NCBI RefSeq assembly: GCF_029846235.1
Contig: NZ_JARVWP010000021.1
Span: 1 to 64,000, forward strand
Origin: Bradyrhizobium sp. CER78
GTDB lineage: Bacteria; Pseudomonadota; Alphaproteobacteria; Rhizobiales; Xanthobacteraceae
Reading direction: 5' to 3'
DNA: 64,000 nt
The position numbers and the translations under genes are program-made. A model generated the notes under the pieces. It was not told where the DNA came from. It saw nothing but the letters and a program-made list of their open reading frames with translations, and made no database searches. This document shows, piece after piece, positions 15,150-22,059 of the stretch (position 1 is the stretch's first letter; the number at the start of each line of letters is the position of its first letter).

Positions 15150-16258
15150 CGCCGATTGCCTCTCGCCTGATGCGCGGCTTCGCTGTCAGCGCTGCGGTGC
15201 TCGCGGCATTCGCGCTGCTCGACGGCGCGGTCCATACGCTGCTGGCGCAAAATCCGTTCGGCGCGCCGCGCGCAGCGGAGCCGCAGGGCGGGCTGGTCGG
15301 CTGGCTATTGGCAAAACAGTCGGAGTTCTATCGCGAGATGTCGCAGACGATGCGCGCCGCGAAATCCGACGGATCAGCGGTCTGGACGCTGCTCGCGATC
15401 TCGTTTGCCTATGGGATCTTCCATGCCGCAGGGCCCGGCCACGGCAAGGCGGTGATCTCGTCCTACATGGTCGCCAATCGCGAGACCGCGCGGCGCGGCA
15501 TCGTGCTGTCGTTCGCCTCGGCGCTGATGCAGTCGCTGGTCGCCGTTCTGATCGTGGGTGTCTGCGCCTGGCTGCTCAATGCAACGGCGAAGACGATGTG
15601 CGGGGCGGAGAAGGCGATCGAGATCGCCAGCTATGCGCTGATCGCAGCCTTCGGCGCCCGGCTGGTCTGGGTCAAGGGTGGCGGCTTCCTCCGCACGCTG
15701 CAGGTGCCGCGTCCGGCGCTGGCGATGGCCGGCGCGCAGCAGCACGGTCACGACCACCGTGATCACGACCACCACGATCATGGCCATGAACACCATCGTC
15801 ACGCGCATGACGATCACGGCCATCATCACGATCATGGCCGCGGCCATGACGCGGATCATGTCCATGACGAGCATTGCGGCCATTCGCACGGGCCGACGCC
15901 GGCCGAACTTGCCGGTCCCGGCGGCTGGCGGCGCGGCCTCAGTGCGATCCTCACGGTTGGGATCCGGCCGTGCTCGGGCGCGATCCTGGTGCTGGTGTTC
16001 GCGCTGGCGCAGGGCCTGTTCTGGGCCGGTATTGCCGCGACCTTCGTGATGGGGCTCGGTACCGCCATCACGGTGGCGGCGATCGCGCTGGTTGCGGTGT
16101 CGGCGCGCGGCGTGGCCGAGCGGCTCAGCGGCGCGCGCGACGGCGGCGGCATGGTGATCATGCGCGGCCTGGAATTCGCGGCCGCCGCGCTTGTGCTGCT
16201 GTTCGGGCTCGGCCTGCTGTTCGGCTATGTCGCGGCCGAACGGGCGACGTGTTTGTGA
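15146..16258 (+). CDS. NicO-family (RcnA-like) metal transporter with His-rich loop
   Basis: 370-aa inner-membrane protein (COG2215/NicO). It has about six helices. Family motifs are FHAAGPGHGKAVISSYM in helix 2 and the C-terminal GIRPCSGAILVLVFAL. A central cytoplasmic or periplasmic loop (nt about 15740-15895) holds more than 25 histidines mixed with Asp. RcnA exports nickel and cobalt; DUF1007-linked members may handle zinc or nickel. The ATG at 15146 overlaps the upstream stop (ATGA), so the two are translationally coupled. Direction of transport and metal are inference. Confidence 0.85.
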   Translation: MTPIASRLMRGFAVSAAVLAAFALLDGAVHTLLAQNPFGAPRAAEPQGGLVGWLLAKQSEFYREMSQTMRAAKSDGSAVWTLLAISFAYGIFHAAGPGHGKAVISSYMVANRETARRGIVLSFASALMQSLVAVLIVGVCAWLLNATAKTMCGAEKAIEIASYALIAAFGARLVWVKGGGFLRTLQVPRPALAMAGAQQHGHDHRDHDHHDHGHEHHRHAHDDHGHHHDHGRGHDADHVHDEHCGHSHGPTPAELAGPGGWRRGLSAILTVGIRPCSGAILVLVFALAQGLFWAGIAATFVMGLGTAITVAAIALVAVSARGVAERLSGARDGGGMVIMRGLEFAAAALVLLFGLGLLFGYVAAERATCL

Positions 16259-16287
16259 AGACCTTGGTCCCGATCTGTCCCGTGATC

Positions 16288-16414
16288 CGTCACCCCCGCG
16301 CAAAGGCTTCGCCTTTGTCGCTGGAGGAGCGCGTAGCGCGTCTCGAAGGGTCGACGGCCACCGACCGGGCCGTGCATCCTTCGAGACGCCGCTTCGCGGC
16401 TCCTCAGGATGACG
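16288..16414. repeat. Inverted intergenic repeat (GGAGC...TCTCGAAGG type)
   Basis: The segment GGAGGAGCGCGTAGCGCGTC followed by TCGAAGGG is mirrored about 50 bases on by CCTTCGAGACGCCGCTTCGC followed by GGCTCCT. This can form a long hairpin between the NicO gene and the converging MAPEG gene. It may terminate both transcripts. The form is typical of dispersed palindromes in this bacterial group. Confidence 0.7.
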
Positions 16415-16435
16415 GGGAGAGAGTTGAGTCGGGGC

Positions 16436-16834
16436 TCAGCTCGTCAGATATCCCCGTATCGCCGGCAGCAGGAAGATCGCGATGTTGATCGCAAAGCCGA
16501 TGCTCCAGAGGATCGAGCGCAAGGTCGGGCGGTTGCCGATATAGGTGAAGACGTAGGCGATCCGCACGATCAGGAACAGCACCGCGAGCTCGTCGATCAG
16601 CCGCAGCGGGCCGACGCGGAATTCGGCGAGCAGCACGGCGAAGGCGAAGAACGGGAAGGCCTCGATGCCGTTCTGGTGAGCGCCGAGCGCCCGCGAGCGG
16701 ATCGGGTCGTCGTAGAAATTGGGATCGCGAGGTTTCGAATTGTCGAAACCACGGATGCCGGCCCATTTCACCGACACGATCGTCAGCAGTGAGAGCAGCA
16801 GCGTCCCGAAGACGCACCATTCGGCGATCGTCAT
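16436..16834 (-). CDS. MAPEG-family membrane protein
   Basis: 132-aa protein with four hydrophobic helices. The pattern RALGAHQNGIEAFPFFAFAVLLAEF in helix 2 matches the MAPEG family (membrane-associated proteins in eicosanoid and glutathione metabolism), where the Asn-x-x-Glu pair is conserved. In bacteria the substrate is usually unknown; a glutathione-dependent role is possible. The ATG at 16834 fits the family N-terminus; an upstream in-frame start at 16888 would add residues without homology. It is divergent from the ferrochelatase gene. Confidence 0.85.
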   Translation of the reverse strand: MTIAEWCVFGTLLLSLLTIVSVKWAGIRGFDNSKPRDPNFYDDPIRSRALGAHQNGIEAFPFFAFAVLLAEFRVGPLRLIDELAVLFLIVRIAYVFTYIGNRPTLRSILWSIGFAINIAIFLLPAIRGYLTS

Positions 16835-16947
16835 GGTTCCTCCCAATTCACGGAGCGGAACGTAGCCAACCGCCGCTTGGCTTGACAAGGTTGGAGCAAC
16901 GCGCGAAGCCCAAAGCCCCCAGGCGAAGGACCAAGCGCAAAGCCATC

Positions 16948-17985
16948 ATGAGCACGGTGATCCCCTTCGAGAGCGCGAAGCCCGCCGCGGCGCCGAAGTC
17001 GGAGCGCGTCGGCGTGCTCCTGGTCAATCTCGGCACGCCGGATACGGCGGATGCCGCGGGCGTGCGGGTTTATCTCAAGGAATTTCTGTCCGATCCGCGG
17101 GTGATCGAGGATCAGGGCCTCGTCTGGAAGCTGATCCTCAACGGCATCATCCTGCGCGTCCGCCCGGCCCGCAAGGCGCGCGACTATCTGAAGATCTGGA
17201 ACACCGAGAAGAACGAGTCGCCGCTGAAGACGATCACGCGCTCGCAGGCCGACAAGCTGGCGGAGGCGATCGCCGATCACGACCATGTCGTGGTCGACTG
17301 GGCGATGCGCTACGGCAATCCGTCGATCAAGCAGCGCATCGAAGCGCTGGCGGCGCAGGGCTGCGGCCGGCTGCTGCTGGTGCCGCTCTATCCGCAATAT
17401 TCCGCGGCGACGTCGGCGACTGTTTGCGACGAAGCGTTTCGCGTGCTGGCCGGCATGCGCGCGCAGCCGATCCTGCGGGTGACGCCGCCTTATTATGACG
17501 ATCCCGATTACATCGAGGCGCTCGCGGTCTCGATCAATGACCATCTTGCGACGCTGCCGTTCCAGCCCGAGGTCATCCTCGCGTCGTTCCACGGCATGCC
17601 GAAGGAGTACGTCGACAAGGGCGATCCCTATCAGGCGCATTGCATTGCCACGACCAACGCACTGCGCAAGCGGCTCGGGCTCGATGCCTCGCGGTTGCTT
17701 CTCACCTTCCAGTCGCGTTTCGGCAATGCCGAGTGGCTGCAACCTTACACCGACAAGACGGTCGAGAAGCTGGCCAAGGACGGAGTGCGACGCATTGCCG
17801 TGGTCACGCCCGGCTTCTCCGCCGATTGCCTGGAGACGCTGGAGGAGATCGCGCAGGAGAACGCCGAGATCTTTCGGCACAATGGCGGCGAGCAGTTCGC
17901 GGCGATCCCTTGCCTCAACGACAGCGACGGCGGCATGGACGTGATCCGCCAGCTCGTGCTGCGCGAGCTTCAGGGCTGGATATAA
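16948..17985 (+). CDS. hemH: Ferrochelatase
   Basis: 345-aa enzyme that inserts ferrous iron into protoporphyrin IX, the last step of haem synthesis. Visible family motifs: VGVLLVNLGTPD at the start, YPQYSAATSATV, the catalytic His in LASFHGMPKEYVDKGDPY, LTFQSRFG, and PGFSADCLETLEEI with the conserved acidic residues. The ATG at 16948 gives a start close to the conserved core. No membrane segment; it acts at the inner face of the inner membrane. It stands alone, with no neighbouring haem genes. Confidence 0.95.
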   Translation: MSTVIPFESAKPAAAPKSERVGVLLVNLGTPDTADAAGVRVYLKEFLSDPRVIEDQGLVWKLILNGIILRVRPARKARDYLKIWNTEKNESPLKTITRSQADKLAEAIADHDHVVVDWAMRYGNPSIKQRIEALAAQGCGRLLLVPLYPQYSAATSATVCDEAFRVLAGMRAQPILRVTPPYYDDPDYIEALAVSINDHLATLPFQPEVILASFHGMPKEYVDKGDPYQAHCIATTNALRKRLGLDASRLLLTFQSRFGNAEWLQPYTDKTVEKLAKDGVRRIAVVTPGFSADCLETLEEIAQENAEIFRHNGGEQFAAIPCLNDSDGGMDVIRQLVLRELQGWI

Positions 17986-18168
17986 TAAGGCTGGAGCTGA
18001 TTGTTAACGATCGGTGACACCGGACACAGCCATTCATTTGCATCTGGTAGTCTCGCAGCAGCTTCCTATGTGCTAGGTAGAACGACAGCCGGCTGAACCG
18101 GCGCGGCGGTCCTGCCGACCAATGCACGACCGCGCCCGGCGACGGTCTCGCCGGCCCTGGAGGACTTT

Positions 18169-19173
18169 ATGACTGGCTTCGACATTTTCGCGATTGCGTT
18201 TGTTCTTCTCGTCATCGTCACGCTGTTCGCCGGGATCAAGACCGTTCCGCAGGGCTTTGACTGGACCATCGAGCGGTTCGGCAAATACACCCGCACGCTG
18301 TCGCCCGGCCTCAATTTGATCGTGCCGTATTTCGATCGCATCGGGCGCAAGATCAACATGATGGAGCAGGTGATCAACATCCCCGAGCAGGAGGTGATCA
18401 CCAAGGACAACGCCACCGTGACGGTGGACGGCGTCGCGTTCTACCAGGTGTTCGATGCCGCGAAGGCGAGCTACGAGGTCGCCAATCTCAACCAGGCGAT
18501 CACCGTGCTGACCATGACCAACATCCGCTCGGTGATGGGCTCGATGGATCTCGACCAGGTGCTGTCGCATCGCGACGAGATCAACGAGCGGCTGCTGCGC
18601 GTGGTCGATGCCGCGGTGTCGCCGTGGGGCGTCAAGGTCAACCGCATCGAGATCAAGGACATCGTGCCGCCGGCCGATCTCGTCGAGGCGATGGGCCGGC
18701 AGATGAAGGCCGAGCGCGTCAAGCGCGCCGACATCTTGCAGGCGGAAGGCCAGCGGCAGTCCGAGATCCTGCGTGCCGAGGGCGCCAAGCAGGGCCAGAT
18801 CCTGCAGGCGGAGGGCCGCCGCGAGGCCGCCTTCCGCGACGCCGAGGCGCGCGAGCGGCTTGCCGAGGCCGAGGCCAAGGCGACCCAGATGGTGTCGGAA
18901 TCGATCGCCAAGGGCGACGTCGCCGCGTTGAACTACTTCATCGCCGACAAATACATCAAGGCGTTCGGCCAGCTCGCGGAGTCGCCGAACCAGAAGGTCC
19001 TGATGCTGCCGATCGAGACCTCGAGCGTTCTGGGCTCGCTGGCCGGCATCGGCGAGATTGCCCGCGCCACCTTCGGCGAGAGCGCGGCATCCGCCAGCGC
19101 AGCGGCGCGGCGCGGCGGCTCGGTGCCGCCGGCTGGTCCGACCCCGCCACCGCCGGTGCCGTCGCAGCGGTGA
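18169..19173 (+). CDS. SPFH/Band 7 (stomatin/paraslipin-type) membrane protein
   Basis: 334-aa protein with one N-terminal membrane helix (residues 3-23), then an SPFH domain (KTVPQGFDWTIERFGKYTRT through AVSPWGVKVNRIEIKDI) and a charged coiled-coil region rich in Ala/Glu/Arg (about residues 195-255). The tail is rich in Pro. It has a good start site (GGAGGACTTTATG). Such proteins form oligomeric rings linked with membrane microdomains and proteases. The NfeD gene follows, forming the widespread stomatin-NfeD operon. A long hairpin repeat lies between them. Confidence 0.9.
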   Translation: MTGFDIFAIAFVLLVIVTLFAGIKTVPQGFDWTIERFGKYTRTLSPGLNLIVPYFDRIGRKINMMEQVINIPEQEVITKDNATVTVDGVAFYQVFDAAKASYEVANLNQAITVLTMTNIRSVMGSMDLDQVLSHRDEINERLLRVVDAAVSPWGVKVNRIEIKDIVPPADLVEAMGRQMKAERVKRADILQAEGQRQSEILRAEGAKQGQILQAEGRREAAFRDAEARERLAEAEAKATQMVSESIAKGDVAALNYFIADKYIKAFGQLAESPNQKVLMLPIETSSVLGSLAGIGEIARATFGESAASASAAARRGGSVPPAGPTPPPPVPSQR

Positions 19174-19210
19174 GGTTTGTTGACGGAGGTTGTGCGGCAT
19201 ACTCACTTCA

Positions 19211-19328
19211 CCTCTCCCCTTGTGGGAGAGGTCGGATTGCATCGACAGATGCAATCCGGGTGAGGGGTCTCTCTCCGCGGAGAGACTGTCACCCCTCACC
19301 CCGACCCTCTCCCACAAGGGAAGAGGGA
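19211..19328. repeat. Long inverted repeat inside the SPFH-nfeD operon
   Basis: The left arm has CTCTCCCCTTGTGGGAGAGG and GGTGAGGGGT; the right arm has ACCCCTCACCCCGACCCTCT followed by CCCACAAGGGAAGAGG. An inner pair (GATTGCATC/GATGCAATC) and CTCTCCGCGGAGAG add stems. The whole 118 bases should fold into a branched hairpin in the messenger between the two operon genes, where it could dampen nfeD expression or protect the upstream message. Confidence 0.75.
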
Positions 19329-19364
19329 GCGCGCCTCCGCTGGGGAGGCACTATAGAGGTCGTC

Positions 19365-19811
19365 ATGGCCGAGATGTTTTCGACACTGGGTACCTGGAAC
19401 TGGCTGATCTTCGGCTTCATCCTGATGGCGCTGGAGCTCGCAGCGCCCGGGGTGTTCCTGTTCTGGCTTGGGCTCGCGGCGCTCGTGGTCGGCCTGCTGT
19501 CGTTCGTGTTTACGCCGTCCTGGCAGATGCAGCTGTTGATGTTCGCTGTGTTCGCCGCGCTGGCGGTGCCGGCCTGGCGGCATTTTGCCAAAGGCGCGAC
19601 CGCGGCGAGCAAGACCAATCCGTTCCTCAACCGCCGCAACGAAGCCCTGGTCGGCCGCGAGTTCACGCTGGAGAAGCCGATCATCGACGGCTCAGGCACG
19701 GTGCGGATCGACGACACGGTCTGGCGCGTCGCCGGCCCCGATGCGCCGGCCGGCAGCCGGGTCAAGGTCGTCCGCGCCGACGGCGCCAGCCTGACGGTGG
19801 CCGCGGTCTAG
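19365..19811 (+). CDS. NfeD-family membrane protein
   Basis: 148-aa protein of the short NfeD type. Two or three hydrophobic helices fill residues about 12-75 (WLIFGFILMALELAAPGVFL and onward), followed by an OB-fold domain (LVGREFTLEKPIIDGSGTVR through VRADGASLTVAAV). These proteins partner SPFH proteins in membrane quality control. It has no strong Shine-Dalgarno, with AGAGG six bases upstream of the ATG. Its stop codon overlaps the stop of the converging HxlR gene by 2 bases, an unusually compact junction. Confidence 0.88.
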   Translation: MAEMFSTLGTWNWLIFGFILMALELAAPGVFLFWLGLAALVVGLLSFVFTPSWQMQLLMFAVFAALAVPAWRHFAKGATAASKTNPFLNRRNEALVGREFTLEKPIIDGSGTVRIDDTVWRVAGPDAPAGSRVKVVRADGASLTVAAV

Positions 19812-20143
19812 CTGCCAGCGTGCTTGCTCCAGCGCTCGGCGAAGCGATTGAGCGGCGTGAAGGTCGCAAATAGCTCCCGGCCGAGCGCGGTGAGGCTGTA
19901 ACCATCATCCGTCAGCTCGACGAACCCGGCCTCGCGCAATTCGGTCAATCGCGTCTGCAGGATCGTCGGTGACGCCTCGTCGCAGGCGGTGCGCAGCGCG
20001 CGCGAGGTCAACGCGCCCTCGCGCAGCTCCCAGACGATGCGCAAGGTCCAGCGCCGGCCCAGCAGATCGAGCAGCGCCATGATCGGACGGCCGGACCGCG
20101 AGCCGCGGACGCCGGGTTTTGCGGTCGGAACCTGCTTCGCCAT
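19808..20143 (-). CDS. HxlR-family winged-helix transcriptional regulator
   Basis: 111-aa DNA-binding protein. The HxlR pattern is clear: LLGRRWTLRIVWELREGALTSRALRTACDEASPTILQTRLTEL, with the usual ...GLV/GFVEL-type wing as AGFVELTDDGYSLTALGREL. The family usually senses a small reactive molecule and represses a divergent gene. Here the divergent gene is the carboxymuconolactone-decarboxylase-like protein. Two perfect dyads lie between the genes and are the likely binding sites; both overlap the region where both promoters should be, suggesting autoregulation. Confidence 0.9.
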   Translation of the reverse strand: MAKQVPTAKPGVRGSRSGRPIMALLDLLGRRWTLRIVWELREGALTSRALRTACDEASPTILQTRLTELREAGFVELTDDGYSLTALGRELFATFTPLNRFAERWSKHAGS

Positions 20144-20178
20144 ATCGCGAACCCTTCGTGAATCTCGCTTGCGTCGAT

Positions 20179-20197
20179 CGCTACAGATATTGTAGCG
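20179..20197. promoter_or_regulatory. Operator dyad 1, HxlR-proximal
   Basis: CGCTACA, a 5-base spacer, then TGTAGCG is a perfect 7-bp inverted repeat with the half-site GCTACA. It lies 36 bp from the HxlR start and shares its last base with the second dyad. Half-site and spacer match dyad 2, so both are probably bound by the same dimeric regulator. Confidence 0.8.
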
Positions 20198-20219
20198 TTG
20201 CTACATTAAATGTAGCAAC
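20197..20219. promoter_or_regulatory. Operator dyad 2, next to the CMD-like gene
   Basis: GTTGCTACA, TTAAA, TGTAGCAAC is a perfect 9-bp inverted repeat. It ends 11 bp before the ATG of the divergent gene, so a bound regulator would block that promoter or the ribosome-binding region. It has the same half-site (GCTACA) and 5-base spacer as dyad 1. The centres of the two dyads are 20 bp apart, about two helical turns, placing them on the same face. Confidence 0.85.
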
Positions 20220-20230
20220 GGGATCAGCCC

Positions 20231-20797
20231 ATGTCACGCATCGCGCCGCTCGATCCGCCCTATGCGGCGGACATTCAACAGCATTTCGACCGCATCATGC
20301 GCGGCAAGCCGCCGCTGGTGCTGTTCCGCATGATGGCCGGCCATCCGCGCGCCTGGGAGAAGTTTCGCGGCGGCGGCCTGCTCGACCGCGGGCCGCTGTC
20401 GTTGCGGGAACGGGAGATCGTGATCGACCGCACCTGCGCGCTCAATGCATGCGAATATGAATGGGGCGTGCATGTCACCGCGTTCGGCGCGGCCGCCGGG
20501 TTGTCGGAGCAGCAGGTCCACGCCACCGTGCATGGTGCGGCCGATGCCGGCTGCTGGTCGCCGGCCGAACAGGCGATGATCGCGGCGGTCGACGCGCTGC
20601 ATGCGCGCGCGACGTTGAGTGAGGCGGAATTCGCGGCGCTGTCGGCGCACTACGACGACGATCAGGTGCTGGAGATCATCCTGTTGTGCGGCTTCTACCG
20701 CACGGTCTCCTACCTCGCCAACGCGCTGGCCTTGCCGCTGGAGGCGACCGCGGCGCGGTTTCCGGCACAGCCACAGTCATTCCGGGGCGATGCATAG
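20231..20797 (+). CDS. Carboxymuconolactone-decarboxylase-like (AhpD-type) protein
   Basis: 188-aa helical protein related to the CMD/AhpD family. The family helix is visible in LSLREREIVIDRTCALNACEYEWGVHVTAF, where most AhpD-like proteins have CxxC-x3-H; here the cysteines are in CALNACEYEWGVH, spaced C-x4-C, with a His following. Another conserved block is LILLCGFYRTVSYLANAL. Such proteins may reduce peroxides or be gamma-carboxymuconolactone-type hydrolases. The last residues (about QSFRGDA) come from the palindromic repeat at 20776-20853. It is divergent from the HxlR regulator and probably its target. Confidence 0.8.
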   Translation: MSRIAPLDPPYAADIQQHFDRIMRGKPPLVLFRMMAGHPRAWEKFRGGGLLDRGPLSLREREIVIDRTCALNACEYEWGVHVTAFGAAAGLSEQQVHATVHGAADAGCWSPAEQAMIAAVDALHARATLSEAEFAALSAHYDDDQVLEIILLCGFYRTVSYLANALALPLEATAARFPAQPQSFRGDA

Positions 20798-20853
20798 CAT
20801 CGAACCCGGAATCTCGAGATTCCGGGTTCACGCTTCGCGTGCCCCGGAATGAC
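20776..20853. repeat. Palindromic intergenic repeat (GTCATTCCGGGGC type)
   Basis: Perfect outer arms GTCATTCCGGGGC (20776-20788) and GCCCCGGAATGAC (20841-20853) enclose a 26-bp perfect inner palindrome centred at 20815 (AACCCGGAATCTC and its mirror). The element overlaps the last codons and the stop of the CMD-like gene and lies between two converging genes. A related copy is at 25463-25554. Confidence 0.9.
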
Positions 20854-20862
20854 GGAGCGAAA

Positions 20863-21870
20863 TTACGCCACGCCCGCGCGCAGCAGATCGTGCAGATGGA
20901 TGATGCCGACCGGCTTCTTCGCGTCGGTCACGATCAGCGTCGTGATCTGTGAGGCGTTGAGCAGTTCCAGCGCTTCGCCGGCGAGCGTGTCGCGGCTGAT
21001 CGTCTTCGGCGTCCGGGTCATGACCTCGTCGACCGACAGCGTCAGCAGGTCGGGGCGCATCTGCCGGCGCAAATCGCCGTCGGTGACGATGCCGACGAGA
21101 TGGCCGTGGCTGTCGACGATGCCGACGCAGCCGAAGCCTTTGGACGTCATCTCAACCAGCGCATCCGACATCTTGGTGCCGAGCGGCTTCAGCGGCAGCG
21201 CGTCGCCGCTGTGCATCAGGTCGCGGGCATATTTCAGCAGCGCGCCGAGCTTGCCGCCCGGATGCAGCACGCTGAAATCGGTCGAGGTGAAGCCGCGGCC
21301 CTCGAGCAGCGCGATCGCCAAGGCATCGCCGAGTGCCAGCATCATCAGCGAGGACGTGGTCGGCGCCAGATTATGCGGGCAGGCCTCGCGGGCCTTCGGC
21401 AGCGTCAGCTGCACGTCGGCGGCCTTGCTCAGCGTCGAATCCTTGTCGGCGGTCATCGCGATCAGCGGAATGCCGAAGCGTGCCGCATAGGCGATCAGGT
21501 TGCGCATCTCCGGCTGCTCGCCGGACCATGACAGCGCCAGGATCACGTCCTCGGCGGTGATCATGCCGAGGTCGCCATGGCTCGCTTCCGCCGCGTGCAC
21601 GAAGAACGCCGGCGTGCCGGTCGAGGCGAAGGTCGCGGCGATCTTGCGGCCGATATGGCCGGACTTGCCGAGCCCGGTCACGATCAGCCGTCCCTTGGCC
21701 TTGCAGATCAGCTCGGCCGCCGCGGTGAACGGCGCGCCGAGGTCGGACTTGAGTGCCGCAGAGATCGCCGCGACGCCGCTTGCTTCGGCATCGAGGGTGC
21801 GGAGCGCCGACTGGACGGCGCCGTCATCGGGGCCGGATGATTTGGTCATCAGCGGTTTCGGTTTGGCCAT
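20863..21870 (-). CDS. kdsD: KpsF/GutQ-family arabinose-5-phosphate isomerase
   Basis: 335-aa enzyme: an N-terminal SIS domain (LIVTGLGKSGHIGRKIAATF, with the sugar-phosphate loop SWSGEQPEMRNL) followed by two CBS domains (about residues 205-335). It interconverts ribulose-5-phosphate and arabinose-5-phosphate, the first step to KDO for lipopolysaccharide. The ATG at 21870 gives the usual start; ATG 21918 would add 16 residues with no match. No other KDO genes lie beside it. The CBS pair may bind a nucleotide regulator. Confidence 0.92.
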   Translation of the reverse strand: MAKPKPLMTKSSGPDDGAVQSALRTLDAEASGVAAISAALKSDLGAPFTAAAELICKAKGRLIVTGLGKSGHIGRKIAATFASTGTPAFFVHAAEASHGDLGMITAEDVILALSWSGEQPEMRNLIAYAARFGIPLIAMTADKDSTLSKAADVQLTLPKAREACPHNLAPTTSSLMMLALGDALAIALLEGRGFTSTDFSVLHPGGKLGALLKYARDLMHSGDALPLKPLGTKMSDALVEMTSKGFGCVGIVDSHGHLVGIVTDGDLRRQMRPDLLTLSVDEVMTRTPKTISRDTLAGEALELLNASQITTLIVTDAKKPVGIIHLHDLLRAGVA

Positions 21871-22059
21871 TTCGGATTCCAGGGGAGGGGTTTTGCACCC
21901 GGGCGTCTCCCTTAGCACGTTCGATTCCGCGATGCGACGCGCGGCGGCGGATCCTCAACGGCTCATTAACCATAATTGTTTTAACTCCATTAACGACGTT
22001 TTTCGCCGCCCGGCGAGATGCGTACGTCAAGTGCATGAATTCGTTGGGGTATTTCCATC

